A DNA stretch of 64,000 nt from Sporotomaculum syntrophicum (GCF_009932395.1 NZ_LSRS01000003.1:260355-324354), one strand, 5' to 3'. Shown: positions 53,289-62,290, counted from the first letter of the stretch. Numbers and translations are program-made. Notes: generated by a model from the letters alone, not told the origin.

Positions 53289-53723
53289 ATGGGTTATGTA
53301 GTAGCGGTTTGCACCAGCCCCAGAAAAGGTATGCGTAAAAAAAATATCGGTAACTGTAATCTGTTGGCTGATCATGGTTTGGAAGGGGACGCGCATGCCG
53401 GTCCCTGGCACCGTCAAGTTAGCCTGCTGGCTCTGGAAAGCGTGCAAAAAATGCGCGATATCGGGCTGGACGTTAACCCCGGGGATTTTGCCGAAAATAT
53501 TACCACTGTAGGTATTAACCTGGTTGACCTGCCCATTGGCACAAAATTAGCCATCGGGGATGATACCCTGGGCGAGGTTACCCAGATTGGCAAGGAATGT
53601 CACACTAAATGCGCTATTTACTACCAGGCCGGGGATTGTGTCATGCCGAAGGAGGGTATTTTTATCAGGGTTTTAAACGGCGGCCATATTAAAGTTGGCG
53701 ACCAGGTGCGGGTCGTGCATTAA
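53289..53723 (+). CDS. MOSC-domain protein
   Basis: 144 residues, AGGAAAGGTGAACAGG before the ATG. A minimal MOSC beta-barrel: AVCTSPRKGMRKKN, NLLADHGLEGDAHAGPWHRQVSLLA split by a short turn, NPGDFAENITTVG and the conserved Cys region IGKECHTKCAIYYQAGDCVMP (C102, C106, C114 approximately). MOSC domains bind or transfer sulfur to the molybdenum cofactor, as in the C-terminus of MoCo sulfurase, and small forms are usually near moa/mog genes. Here the neighbour is a cysteine desulfurase, 143 bases upstream, after FdhD. Confidence 0.88.
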   Translation: MGYVVAVCTSPRKGMRKKNIGNCNLLADHGLEGDAHAGPWHRQVSLLALESVQKMRDIGLDVNPGDFAENITTVGINLVDLPIGTKLAIGDDTLGEVTQIGKECHTKCAIYYQAGDCVMPKEGIFIRVLNGGHIKVGDQVRVVH

Positions 53724-54017
53724 CAAGTTAAGCAACATCTCGCTATCTGTAAAAAATTGATCTCATGTCGGCTTACTTCGCTACGCCGCAGCGAAAAAAA
53801 ACTAAATGCCTACCACTATGGTGCAGTAAGGTGGTGATAGTACTTTCCAGGCTATCAACACCTTACTGCTGCGTCCTTTTACGAGACGTTCCCTTATAGA
53901 ACAGCGACATAGCAAACTACCGTGCATTTCGGCTGAGAAAAATAACGGATTAAGCAGGTATACAGGTTACTATGTCAGAATTAAGGGAATTATATTTGCC
54001 TGAAGGAGGGACAAGCA
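53724..54017. other. structured intergenic region before the repeat protein
   Basis: No gene is seen. It has an 18-bp hairpin (53823-53869) and a GACATAG...CTATGTC inverted pair (53906-53912 and 53972-53978). It could be a transcript end plus a leader RNA. Confidence 0.5.
53823..53869 (+). terminator. long hairpin, probable terminator of the fdhD-to-MOSC unit
   Basis: GCAGTAAGGTGGTGATAG and CTATCAACACCTTACTGC pair with one mismatch across an 11-base loop. TGCGTCCTTTT follows. It is longer than an ordinary terminator and may be a repeat-element relic. Confidence 0.55.
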
Positions 54018-55064
54018 TTGTCTAATGATAACATGACCACTGCAGCGGAGCTAAGGGAATTAGCCAATCAGCAACCCGATAGCCCGGAGGCTATCGTTGG
54101 CTTTGCCAAACAGCTGTTTAATATGACTTGTGTACAGGATGAAGCAGGTACTAAAGCTGCCGTAGAGGAACTTGGCAAATTAGCCGAGCAGCACCCCGAA
54201 TATACGGCTGTGACCGTTAGATTTGCCCAGGGACTGTTCAATTTAACTTGTGTACAGGACGAAACAGGCGCAATGGCAACAATAGAGGAACTAAGTAAGC
54301 TGGCCGACCGGTACTCCGATTACGAGGAGGTTGTCGCCGCCCTTGCCCAAGGGCTGGTTAACTTGGCTAACCGGCAAGATGAGGCCGGTACCAGAACTAC
54401 TGTGTCAAAGTTAAGAAAATTAGCTAATGAGCACCCCAATAATGAGGTGATTGCAGTTTCATTGGCCTACGGGCTGGTCGACCTGGCTAATAAACAGGAC
54501 GAGTCCGGGGCGCTGACTGCTGTGAAGAAGCTTAAGAAATTAGCCAATCAGCACCCCGATAATCAGATGCTTGTAGTTACCTTAGCCTACGGGCTGGCCG
54601 ATCTGGCCAGTAAACAAAACGAGGCCGGAGCCAAAGATGCTGTGGCTAAACTCAGAATTTTAGCCGACCGACACCCCCATCTTCCAGAGCTGGTCGTTGA
54701 ATTAGCCAAAGGGCTGGTCAATCTGGCCAATCAGCAAAATGAAAAAGGGGCTACGGCTACTGTGGCCAAGCTAAGGAAATTAGCAGACCTGCATCCCGGT
54801 TCGGCTGAAATTATCGTTGCCCTGGCCTTTGGTTTGTTTGATCTGGCCTGCAAGCAGGATGCGGAAGCGGCTGAGGTTACCGTGGCGGAGCTAAGGGAAT
54901 TATCGCACCGGCACCCCGGTAATGAGGAGGTTTTAATTAGATTCATTAATGGGCTGGTAGTTTTGGCTAATAAACAGGGTGAAGCCAATGCAGAAGCTAC
55001 TGTAGCGGAGCTGCAGGAATTAGCCGAACAGTACCCCGCATTGTTTAAGGGCAATTATCATTAA
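54018..55064 (+). CDS. protein of tandem 40-residue helical repeats
   Basis: 348 residues from a TTG start after AGGAGGG. Nearly the whole protein is eight full copies and one partial copy of a 40-residue unit close to AVAELRKLANQHPDNEEVVV followed by ALAKGLVNLANKQDEAGAKA. Units begin at about residues 8, 48, 88, 128, 168, 208, 248, 288 and 328. Each should form two helices, giving a superhelical scaffold like TPR or Sel1 repeats (34-36 residues), but with a longer unit. No signal peptide or catalytic motif is seen. The underlying DNA repeat is 120 bp, with clear variation, so the array is old or selected. It would bind proteins or peptides; the partner is unknown. Confidence 0.85.
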   Translation: MSNDNMTTAAELRELANQQPDSPEAIVGFAKQLFNMTCVQDEAGTKAAVEELGKLAEQHPEYTAVTVRFAQGLFNLTCVQDETGAMATIEELSKLADRYSDYEEVVAALAQGLVNLANRQDEAGTRTTVSKLRKLANEHPNNEVIAVSLAYGLVDLANKQDESGALTAVKKLKKLANQHPDNQMLVVTLAYGLADLASKQNEAGAKDAVAKLRILADRHPHLPELVVELAKGLVNLANQQNEKGATATVAKLRKLADLHPGSAEIIVALAFGLFDLACKQDAEAAEVTVAELRELSHRHPGNEEVLIRFINGLVVLANKQGEANAEATVAELQELAEQYPALFKGNYH

Positions 55065-55237
55065 ACAAGCTCCAAGAAAAGCGTACATAACTTATGCCTG
55101 CGAGCTGCTGCGTTAACAGCAGCTCGCAGTAATTTCTATATATTTCAAGTGCAGCCTCAGCAAGCAATGTAATACACATATTTTAGGGCCATACCGCTTC
55201 TATGCCCTGTAAAATGATTAACCCTGCTAATTATTAA

Positions 55238-55266
55238 TTGACATAACTATAATTGTAGTTTATAAT
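55238..55266 (+). promoter_or_regulatory. consensus promoter with an operator in its spacer
   Basis: TTGACA (55238), exactly 17 bases, TATAAT (55261). The spacer ends with AACTATAATTGTAGTT (55245-55260), a 16-bp palindrome with one imperfect pair, placed to block RNA polymerase. The MarR gene that follows is the likely binder. Confidence 0.75.
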
Positions 55267-55300
55267 TATTCTAAAGATTGTTAAAGGAGCCCTTGACACC

Positions 55301-55729
55301 GTGATTAGACTGGAAAACATTAGCGAATTCGATACCCTGCTTCAAGAGCTGGTTAAAGCTAATACCTGCCGGCTGAAAGGGCTCTTTAATGGCCAGGTAA
55401 CACAAACACAATTTTTTTTACTCAAGCTCATGGCAGCACATGAGCATTGTAAAGCAGCCGATATTGCTCATATCTTAGATATTTCCCCATCGGCTGCCAC
55501 CACGATTATAGACCGGCTTTTTAAAAACGGCTGGATAAAAAGAGAACGCTCCGACCAGGACCGGCGTATCGTATGGCTTAAATTAACCGAGCAGGGGAAA
55601 AAGCTGCTGTCCGATATCGAGGCCAGGAGGCTGCAATTATTAATGCGGCAGTTTGAGCATCTAACCGAAGAAGAAGTAATAGCGGCGTGTCAGGTATTGA
55701 AAAAAATTCTGACCGGGGCTGAAAAATAG
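55301..55729 (+). CDS. MarR-family transcriptional regulator
   Basis: 142 residues from a GTG start after AAAGGAG. The winged helix-turn-helix is complete: QTQFFLLKLMAAHEHCKAADIA split at the loop, HILDISPSAATTIIDRLFKNGWIKRE (recognition helix), then the wing SDQDRRIVWLKLTEQGKKLL with the conserved D-x-R. Such dimers repress their own gene until a ligand binds, and the palindrome in the promoter at 55238 fits that. Ligand unknown. The next gene starts 22 bases downstream, so it is co-transcribed. Confidence 0.92.
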   Translation: MIRLENISEFDTLLQELVKANTCRLKGLFNGQVTQTQFFLLKLMAAHEHCKAADIAHILDISPSAATTIIDRLFKNGWIKRERSDQDRRIVWLKLTEQGKKLLSDIEARRLQLLMRQFEHLTEEEVIAACQVLKKILTGAEK

Positions 55730-55751
55730 TGTCTGGAAAGGGGTGCAGCGC

Positions 55752-56045
55752 ATGAGCGTTATTGAAGGTGTTTTAAACTTCATCTTAATCTACTTTATCG
55801 TAAGTGGGATATTTAATTATATAGCTTATTCCCGGGCCAAAAAAGCAGCTAATCAAGCAGAACAGGAGCTGTCGGCATTTAATCTGCCCGTTAAAGAAGA
55901 AATTGAGCTGGTCCATGATCATATTTGTGGTTCTACACTGCCCAAGTCAGAAGCCTATGTCCTGGCTAAGGACGGCATCCGGCACTACTTTTGCAGCTGG
56001 GCATGCCGGAATAAATTTATTGAGGACAACAAATGTAAATGCTAA
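55752..56045 (+). CDS. small membrane protein with a YHS/PP0621-like Cys domain
   Basis: The ATG at 55752 follows AAAGGGG; 97 residues. The first 25 residues form one membrane helix (VLNFILIYFIVSGIFNYIAY). After a short charged linker there is HDHICGSTLPKSEAYVLAKD followed by GIRHYFCSWACRNKFIEDN, a YHS/TRASH-like metal-binding pattern with CGS and CSWAC. Such domains bind Cu or other metals. It is co-transcribed with the MarR regulator. A terminator follows at once. Confidence 0.8.
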   Translation: MSVIEGVLNFILIYFIVSGIFNYIAYSRAKKAANQAEQELSAFNLPVKEEIELVHDHICGSTLPKSEAYVLAKDGIRHYFCSWACRNKFIEDNKCKC

Positions 56046-56072
56046 CCCATGGTGGGAACCCCCTCCATGGGT
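56042..56072. terminator. bidirectional terminator
   Basis: AACCCATGG TGGGAACCCCCT CCATGGGTT is a perfect 9-bp stem, then TGTTATATCCC on the plus strand. It separates the MarR unit from the convergent regulator. Confidence 0.7.
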
Positions 56073-56095
56073 TTGTTATATCCCTTCATTTTACA

Positions 56096-57031
56096 TTACA
56101 GTTCCCCAACAATCTCGCCCATCATTGAAGTATCATAGCCACCCATCCCGTTTACTTCAGCTTTGAATTCATCTGACCTCAAAATAGCCATCACGGTTTG
56201 AAAATTGGATTTTTCCAGGTCATGCTTATACAACACGAGATCATAGCGTTCTTTCTTTAAGAAAACGAAATCCACTTCCGGCACCTGTAAAGCATCTTTT
56301 TCAATGCCCAGCCCAACATCAGCAAGCCCTCTAGCCACAGTACTGGCCACCGCGATGTGGGTTGTTTCTTCATTCTGATAACCCTGGATTACCCGTGCAT
56401 CAATATTTAATTTGAGCAATTGTTCATCAAGCATAGCCCTGGTTCCTGAACCCCTGTCACGGTTAATCAAGGTTATATTTGGCTTGAGCAGGTCCGGCCA
56501 ATCATGGATATCTTTGGGATTACCGGCAGCTACATAAAACCCCAGATTCCGATACACCAGATTAATTACCACCATACGCTGGCCGGGCAGCAATCTGCGA
56601 ACATAGGGGATATTATATTCTCCTGTTTCGCCATCCCAGAGATGAGTTGCCGAAATATTTGCCGTGCCCTTATAAAGCGCCAGCAAACCGTCAATGCTGC
56701 CAACGTACGAACGTAATGAACGAAGCAGGGGATTCTTTTTTTCCAGGTAGCGTGTCAGTACATCCAGTATGATGTCTTGACCGCAAATAATTAATCCCTG
56801 ATTTTCTATAATCATCTTTTCCAGTGAGTTCGGCAGATTCGCAGTGGTTGTTTCCATTGGTGCAACTGCTGCATGCATATATTTTTGCAGGTCGGCCGGG
56901 CTGATACGAATTTTCTTGCCCACCCGATAAGAAGGAATTTCTCCGCGTTTTAATAATTCGTAAACCGTTCCTCTGGATATTTTTAATAGCTTGCCTATTT
57001 CTTCCGGCGAATAGGAAAAGGGATCTTTCAT
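56096..57031 (-). CDS. helix-turn-helix regulator with a PBP-like ligand domain
   Basis: 311 residues, AGGTGAAAAC before the ATG. Residues 1-52 are an excisionase/MerR-like DNA-binding domain (YSPEEIGKLLKISRGTVYELLKRG split, then RVGKKIRISPADLQKYM). Residues about 75-311 are a periplasmic-binding-type domain of the PBP_like family (LIICGQDIILDVL, TANISATHLWDGETGEY, LINRDRGSGTRAMLDEQL, GLADVGLGIE). Proteins of this type are related to molybdate and tungstate sensors, which would suit the FdhD and MOSC genes nearby, but the ligand is not proven. It is convergent with the MarR unit. Confidence 0.83.
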   Translation of the reverse strand: MKDPFSYSPEEIGKLLKISRGTVYELLKRGEIPSYRVGKKIRISPADLQKYMHAAVAPMETTTANLPNSLEKMIIENQGLIICGQDIILDVLTRYLEKKNPLLRSLRSYVGSIDGLLALYKGTANISATHLWDGETGEYNIPYVRRLLPGQRMVVINLVYRNLGFYVAAGNPKDIHDWPDLLKPNITLINRDRGSGTRAMLDEQLLKLNIDARVIQGYQNEETTHIAVASTVARGLADVGLGIEKDALQVPEVDFVFLKKERYDLVLYKHDLEKSNFQTVMAILRSDEFKAEVNGMGGYDTSMMGEIVGEL

Positions 57032-57267
57032 GTTTTCACCTCATACAAAAACAGGGATTAAATTCGTATTACCCCTTGTCAAATATTATAACATATTATA
57101 AAATTTTATTTGATAAGGTTTAGTATCAATTAATATCAAGTTGTACAAATATATATTTTTTATAATGCAATGCAGTACTGTTTAGTTTTTTAAGCTCCAA
57201 ATCATGGGTTACCGGTTGCATTTGCAGTTTTAGATATAATGAACACTTTCAGAGAGGATGTGGTCAA

Positions 57268-57459
57268 ATGAAACAATACTGGCAATTTGACTATCATAGT
57301 GAATTTGGATGGAAGACCCGCTACTTCCACGCTACAGAGGCCAAAGTCCAGGGCCGGGTCAAGAGGTATACCGCCGATAGCAAAGAACTCAGAAATATTA
57401 GTAAGTCCAGGGCCAAATACCTCAGGGAGGAACTAAAAGCGCACATTATTGAATTATAA
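57268..57459 (+). CDS. small basic protein, unknown
   Basis: 63 residues with AGAGAGGATG before the ATG. Composition is aromatic and basic (MKQYWQFDYHSEFGWKTRYF at the start, many Lys/Arg later), like a compact beta-strand plus helix nucleic-acid binding protein. No family is recognised. A terminator follows at 57522. It is divergent from the helix-turn-helix/PBP regulator across about 230 A/T-rich bases. Confidence 0.6.
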   Translation: MKQYWQFDYHSEFGWKTRYFHATEAKVQGRVKRYTADSKELRNISKSRAKYLREELKAHIIEL

Positions 57460-57521
57460 TCTGATCTTAGTTATGCAGCTAAAATAACACTTACTATTGC
57501 ACACTTAGAGTCAAACTATTT

Positions 57522-57552
57522 TAGCCTGGTTTGTCAATCAGGCTACTTTATT
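57522..57552 (+). terminator. terminator after the small basic protein gene
   Basis: TAGCCTG GTTTGTCAAT CAGGCTA is a 7-bp perfect stem followed by CTTTATTTAT. Confidence 0.65.
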
Positions 57553-57646
57553 TATATCAACAATTATATATAGCACATAGATCATAATAAACAGTTTATC
57601 TTTCCTCAGATGATTTACCGGTTTTAATGTGTATTAGCTTAATAAT

Positions 57647-57675
57647 AAAGCGGAGCCTGTTACCGGCTCCGCTTT
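57647..57675 (-). terminator. terminator of the arginine operon
   Basis: AAAGCGGAGCC and GGCTCCGCTTT are an 11-bp perfect stem around TGTTACC. On the minus strand ATTATTAAG follows, just after argG. Confidence 0.88.
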
Positions 57676-57678
57676 AAT

Positions 57679-58887
57679 TTATTTCCGCAAACCTGCTTGC
57701 CTTTCCATCAGTGCCCGCACCTTCAGCGGCAGGCCGAACAGGTTGATAAACCCGGCGGCGTCAGCCTGGGTGTACACTTCGTCACGGCCAAAGGTGGCCA
57801 GTTCTTCGCTGTACAGGGAATACGGCGAGGTGGTCCCGGCAGGGGTGCAATTGCCCTTGTACAACTTCATCCGCACAGTGCCGGTGACGGTACGCTGGGT
57901 TACATCGACAAAGGCATCCAGCGCCTCCCGCAGCGGAGAGAACCAGACCCCGTCATAAACAAGCTCGGCATAACGGGAGGCCACGAGTTCCTTGTAATGC
58001 AAAGTTGCCCGGTCTATGGTGAGCAGTTCCAGCTCCCGGTGGGCCAAATACAGGATGGTGCCGCCAGGGGTTTCATAAACGCCCCGGGACTTCATGCCCA
58101 CCAGCCGGTTTTCCACCATGTCCACCACGCCAATGCCGTTGGCCCCGCCCAGTTTATTCAGCTCCATAATTAGTTCGACGGGAGGCAGCTCCCGGCCATC
58201 TACCTTTTTGGGTATGCCCTGTTCAAAGTAGATTTCCACATAGGTGGGCGTATCCGGGGCCTTTTCCGGCGGTACGGTGAGCAGCAGCACATCACCCGGC
58301 GGTTCCAGACCCGGATTTTCCAACTGCCCGCCCTCGTGGGAGAGGTGCCAGAGATTGCGGTCCATACTGTAGGGCCGGGATTTGGTCACCGGCACAGGAA
58401 TGCCCCGGGCCTCGGCGTAGTCAATGGCATCATCCCGGGAGCGAATATCCCACTCCCGCCAGGGGGCTATTATTTTCAGCTCGGGTTTCAGAGCCTTCAC
58501 GGCCAGCTCAAAGCGCACCTGGTCATTGCCCTTGCCGGTGGCGCCGTGGGCTACCGCTTCGGCCTCTTCCTGCTCGGCGATTTCCACCAGTTTTTTGCCG
58601 ATCAGCGGCCTGGCCATGGAAGTGCCCAGCAGGTACTTGCCTTCATAAATCGCCCCGGCCTTTAAGGTGGGGTAAATATAATCGGTGACAAATTCTTCTC
58701 TGACATCTTCGATATACAGCTTGCTGGCCCCGCTTTTGATTGCCTTTTCATGCAGCGGCTCCAGCTCCTCGCCCTGGCCCAGATCAGCCGCCATAGCGAT
58801 CACTTCATAGCCGTAGTTTTCCTTCAGCCAGGGTATGATGATAGAGGTATCCAGGCCTCCGGAATATGCCAACACTACTTTTTTCAT
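57679..58887 (-). CDS. argG: argininosuccinate synthase
   Basis: 402 residues, full length. The N-type PP-loop is [16 protein letters not shown] (residues 6-21). Aspartate and citrulline contacts lie in [10 protein letters not shown] and [16 protein letters not shown], and [12 protein letters not shown] follows. It joins citrulline and aspartate with ATP. Last gene of the argCJBDFG operon, 37 bases after argF, followed by a strong terminator. Confidence 0.96.
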   Translation of the reverse strand: MKKVVLAYSGGLDTSIIIPWLKENYGYEVIAMAADLGQGEELEPLHEKAIKSGASKLYIEDVREEFVTDYIYPTLKAGAIYEGKYLLGTSMARPLIGKKLVEIAEQEEAEAVAHGATGKGNDQVRFELAVKALKPELKIIAPWREWDIRSRDDAIDYAEARGIPVPVTKSRPYSMDRNLWHLSHEGGQLENPGLEPPGDVLLLTVPPEKAPDTPTYVEIYFEQGIPKKVDGRELPPVELIMELNKLGGANGIGVVDMVENRLVGMKSRGVYETPGGTILYLAHRELELLTIDRATLHYKELVASRYAELVYDGVWFSPLREALDAFVDVTQRTVTGTVRMKLYKGNCTPAGTTSPYSLYSEELATFGRDEVYTQADAAGFINLFGLPLKVRALMERQAGLRK

Positions 58888-58924
58888 GTTTGCCGACTCC
58901 CTTCTTAGTTACAGTAACGTTTGG

Positions 58925-59872
58925 CTATTTCGCCATCAGCAGCGCCATTACGGCCTTATGGGCATGCAGGCGGTTTTCAGCCTCGTCAAACACCGCTGAA
59001 TGGGGCCCGTCAATGATATCCGGGGTCACCTCTTCACCCCGGTGAGCGGGCAGGCAATGGAGGAATATGTAATCCGGTGCCGCCAGGGCTGCCAGCCGGC
59101 TATTAAGTTGATAAGGTGGGAACGCCTTCTCCCTGGCCCTTTGTTCGCTTTCCTGGCCCATACTAGCCCAGACATCGGTCACCAGTACATCGGCCCCGGC
59201 CACAGCTTCCTCAGGGTTGTCGGTTATCGTTACCGAACCCCCCGTCTCCTGGGCATCCTGCCGGGCTTCCGCCACGATCTCCTCCCGGGGCATATAGCCT
59301 TCCGGGGAAGCCACGCTGATGTGCAGGCCGGTTTTGGCACAGCCATGGAGCAGCGAGTGGCAGACGTTGTTGCCATCTCCCACAAAGGCTAGCTTCAGGC
59401 CGGCCAGGCGCCCCTTGTGCTCCTGCACCGTCAGCAAATCGGCCAGTACCTGGCAGGGATGCATCAGGTCGGTCAAAGCGTTAATCACGGGTACGGAACT
59501 ATACTCGGCCAGTTCCTCCACATCGCTCTGGGCAAAGGTGCGGATCATGATGCCGTCCAGGTAGCGTTCCAGCACCCGCCCGGTGTCGGCAATGCTTTCC
59601 CCCCGCCCCAGCTGAATGTCATTGGAGCTTAGAAACAGGGCGTAGCCGCCTAGCTGGTACATGCCTACCTCGAAGCTGACCCTGGTGCGGGTAGAGGACT
59701 TTTGAAAAATCATGCCCAGGGTCTGCCCTTTAAGCAGCGCGTGGGGCTTGCCCTGTTTTTGCGCTTGTTTCAGCTGCCGTGCCGTATCCAAGAACAGTGC
59801 AATATCCTGCGGGGTAAAGTCATGCAGAGAGAGCAGATCCCTCCCCCTTAAGGTATAGTTGATCGATTCCAT
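58925..59872 (-). CDS. argF: ornithine carbamoyltransferase
   Basis: 315 residues. The carbamoyl phosphate site is SSTRTRVSFE (about 55-64), with TFAQSDVEELA, MHPCQVLADLLT (H, Q), FVGDGNNVCHSL (ornithine N), DVWASMGQE (SMG loop type) and HCLPAHRGEEVT (catalytic Cys). It makes citrulline. It lies between argD and argG, with a small dyad (TGGTAGAT...ATCTACCA) near 59919-59941 in the 167-base gap upstream. Confidence 0.96.
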   Translation of the reverse strand: MESINYTLRGRDLLSLHDFTPQDIALFLDTARQLKQAQKQGKPHALLKGQTLGMIFQKSSTRTRVSFEVGMYQLGGYALFLSSNDIQLGRGESIADTGRVLERYLDGIMIRTFAQSDVEELAEYSSVPVINALTDLMHPCQVLADLLTVQEHKGRLAGLKLAFVGDGNNVCHSLLHGCAKTGLHISVASPEGYMPREEIVAEARQDAQETGGSVTITDNPEEAVAGADVLVTDVWASMGQESEQRAREKAFPPYQLNSRLAALAAPDYIFLHCLPAHRGEEVTPDIIDGPHSAVFDEAENRLHAHKAVMALLMAK

Positions 59873-59918
59873 TTAATTCACCGCTTTTCCTATAAATTAC
59901 CACATCAGTAGAACTGGT

Positions 59919-59941
59919 AGATAATCTAGATCTACCATAAC
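59919..59941. repeat. 8-bp inverted repeat in the argD-argF gap
   Basis: TGGTAGAT and ATCTACCA pair around AATCTAG. There is no T-run. It may stabilise the upstream mRNA or bind a protein. Confidence 0.4.
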
Positions 59942-60039
59942 ACGGCAAGATTTACAAGGTAAAACTATCAGCCAGGAAATATATTTGGCTTGATGCTTCC
60001 CCTACCCCGGAAGGTAAAAAGTGTCCCAATGGCTTATGC

Positions 60040-61236
60040 TCAGGCTTGCTGCTCCTGCAGCACCTCGTCTAAAATCCCCATCGCCCTGTCCACGTCCCCG
60101 GTGGTAATGGTCAGCGGCGGCACAAAACGCAGCACGGTATTGTTGGCGCAGTTAATCAGCAACCCTCGTTCCCGGCAGGCGTCTACAAACCCTGCACCCG
60201 GTACGGCCAGCTCCAGGCCCAGCATCAGCCCCAGGCCACGCACTTCCTTAATGAAGCTGTATTTACCGGCCAGCTCCTGCAGCTTTTCTTTAAAGTATGC
60301 CCCAACCTGGTTGCAGTTTTCCATCAGACCACCGTTAAGAACCGTCTGCATAGCGGCGATACCGGCAGCGCAGGCCAGGGGATTGCCCCCGAAGGTGGCC
60401 GCGTGGTCACCGGGCGCAAAGGCCTCAGCCACCTGCTCTTTAGCCAGCAGAGCGCCGATTGGGAAACCGCCGCCCAAAGCTTTGGCCAGGGTGAATATAT
60501 CGGGTTCTACGCCGTAATGCTGGTAGGCCAGAAATTTGCCGGTACGCCCCAGGCCGGACTGCACTTCATCAAAAATTAGCAGCAAACCATGCTTATCGCA
60601 CAACTCCCGCACCCCGGCCAGGTATTCTTGCGTGGCCGGTCGCACTCCGCTCTCACCCTGTACCGGTTCCAGCATTATCGCGCAGCTATGCTCATTGATA
60701 GCCTCACCCAGCGCTGCCAGGTCGTTAAATGGAACATATTTAAAGCCCGGGGGCAGCGGTTCCAAATCTTTTTGGTATTTCGGCTGCCCGGTGGCGGTAA
60801 TGGCGGCCAGGGTCCGGCCATGAAAGGAATTCTCCGCGGTGATAATTTCGTACCGATCGGGGCCGTGATGCTTTTTGGCCCACTTTCGGGCAAGCTTAAT
60901 AGCACCCTCATTGGCCTCGGCCCCGCTGTTGCAAAAGAACACCCGGTCGGCACAACTGTTGGACACTAAAATTTCCGCCAGTCGCGCTTGATTTTCAATA
61001 TAATACAGGTTACTGACGTGAATCAAACGCGCGGCCTGCTCCTGTATCGCCTGCACCACTGCCGGGGGGCAATGTCCCAGTGAATTAACCGCTATACCGG
61101 CCACGAAATCAAGATATTCCCGGCCTTCCGCGTCCCACAGCCGCGCCCCTTCGCCTCGTACCGGGGCAAGGGGAATGCGCCCGTAGGTATGCATCACATA
61201 TTGATCGCTTAATTGCATAATTTCATCAGTATTCAA
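60040..61236 (-). CDS. argD: acetylornithine aminotransferase
   Basis: 398 residues from a TTG start after AGGAAGGG. Class III PLP transaminase: FCNSGAEANEGAIKLARKWAK, ENSFHGRTLAAITATGQPKYQ split at the loop, MLEPVQGESGV, LLIFDEVQSGLGRTG (PLP Asp), and TLAKALGGGFPIGALL (PLP Lys). It converts N-acetylglutamate semialdehyde to N-acetylornithine. It is separated from argB by about 107 non-coding bases. Confidence 0.95.
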   Translation of the reverse strand: MNTDEIMQLSDQYVMHTYGRIPLAPVRGEGARLWDAEGREYLDFVAGIAVNSLGHCPPAVVQAIQEQAARLIHVSNLYYIENQARLAEILVSNSCADRVFFCNSGAEANEGAIKLARKWAKKHHGPDRYEIITAENSFHGRTLAAITATGQPKYQKDLEPLPPGFKYVPFNDLAALGEAINEHSCAIMLEPVQGESGVRPATQEYLAGVRELCDKHGLLLIFDEVQSGLGRTGKFLAYQHYGVEPDIFTLAKALGGGFPIGALLAKEQVAEAFAPGDHAATFGGNPLACAAGIAAMQTVLNGGLMENCNQVGAYFKEKLQELAGKYSFIKEVRGLGLMLGLELAVPGAGFVDACRERGLLINCANNTVLRFVPPLTITTGDVDRAMGILDEVLQEQQA

Positions 61237-61343
61237 TGTTTAGCCCTTCCTTCTGCAAAATGGGTGCATGGGATCAGGTTCTTCTGCCGAGCCAATGCCC
61301 CGCGCCCGTTTGTCTTTCGCCCCTCCGACAATCAGTTCAAGTA

Positions 61344-62231
61344 TTAATTCGTGACCATTGTGCCCACACCCTGATCGGTGAATATTTCCAGCAGCAGTGA
61401 ATGGGGCACCCGGCCGTCGATTATGTGGGTGGTGCCCACCCCTCCCTGCAGCGCACAGGTACAGCATTCCACCTTGGGGATCATGCCCCCGTCGATGATG
61501 CCCTGCTCAATAAGCCGGGGTACATCCTGCATGGTGACCGTGGAAAGTAGTGAATTTTTATCTTTGCGGTCGGCTAATATCCCCTCAACATCGGTGAGAA
61601 TAATCAGCTTATCGGCGTTTAAAGCCACCGCCAGGGCACCGGCAGCGACATCCGCGTTCACATTATAGCTGTTGCCGCCCTCGCCCACAGCTACCGGCGC
61701 CACCACGGGAATATAGCCTTCTTTGAGCAGCGTATCCACAATCCCGGGGTTTACTTCCCGTATTTCACCAACCAGGCCGATGTCCACGGCTTCCTCGCTG
61801 CCATCCGGATTACGCATCAGGTGCAATTTTTTATCAGCCACCAGCAGGTTGGCGTCCTTACCGGAGAGGCCCACCGCCGTGCCGCCGATATCATTGATCA
61901 AACCTACAATATCCTTGTTGATTTTACCCACCAGCACCATCTGGGCAATTTCCATGGTTTCCGCATCGGTTACCCTGAGGCCGCCGATAAAATTGCTTTC
62001 AATGCCCAACCTTTTTAACATGCCGGTAATTTCCGGTCCCCCGCCATGTACTATCACAGGTTGCATGCCTACATATTTCATCAACACTGCATCAGTCAGC
62101 ACCGCTTTTTTTAACTCTTCATTCACCATGGCATGGCCGCCGTATTTAATAACCACAGTTTTACCGTAAAACTTCTTTATATAGGGCAGGGCTTCCACCA
62201 GAATACCCGCCTTTTCCATTGGGCTCGGCAC
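61344..62231 (-). CDS. argB: acetylglutamate kinase
   Basis: 295 residues. The GTG at 62231 lies seven bases after AGGAGGTG; the ATG at 62219 is an alternative. The kinase motifs are [12 protein letters not shown] (K of the ATP site), [39 protein letters not shown] and [14 protein letters not shown]. The C-terminal [20 protein letters not shown] is the end typical of the family. It may be feedback-controlled by arginine, as the N-terminal helix suggests the hexameric type. It is the third gene of the operon. Confidence 0.95.
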   Translation of the reverse strand: MPSPMEKAGILVEALPYIKKFYGKTVVIKYGGHAMVNEELKKAVLTDAVLMKYVGMQPVIVHGGGPEITGMLKRLGIESNFIGGLRVTDAETMEIAQMVLVGKINKDIVGLINDIGGTAVGLSGKDANLLVADKKLHLMRNPDGSEEAVDIGLVGEIREVNPGIVDTLLKEGYIPVVAPVAVGEGGNSYNVNADVAAGALAVALNADKLIILTDVEGILADRKDKNSLLSTVTMQDVPRLIEQGIIDGGMIPKVECCTCALQGGVGTTHIIDGRVPHSLLLEIFTDQGVGTMVTN

Positions 62232-62251
62232 CCAGCCACCTCCTCTCTTTC

Positions 62252-62290
62252 GGGGTCAGGCTTTAACTTTCTTAAACTAACCGTATAATC
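62252..62290 (+). repeat. dispersed GGGGTCAGG repeat, copy 3
   Basis: GGGGTCAGGCTTTAACTTTC then TTAAACTAACCGTATAATC, inside the 160-base gap between argJ and argB. Nearly the same as copy 2 at 45416. Confidence 0.7.

Noticed and set aside
54018-55064. 120-bp DNA repeats taken for a CRISPR or satellite array
   Set aside because: The repeats are entirely coding, in frame, and diverged at third positions; no spacers of uniform length exist.
61237-61343. Small gene or regulatory RNA between argB and argD
   Set aside because: The stretch is short, has no start with a ribosome binding site, and only a weak GGGATCAGGTTC similarity to the dispersed repeats.
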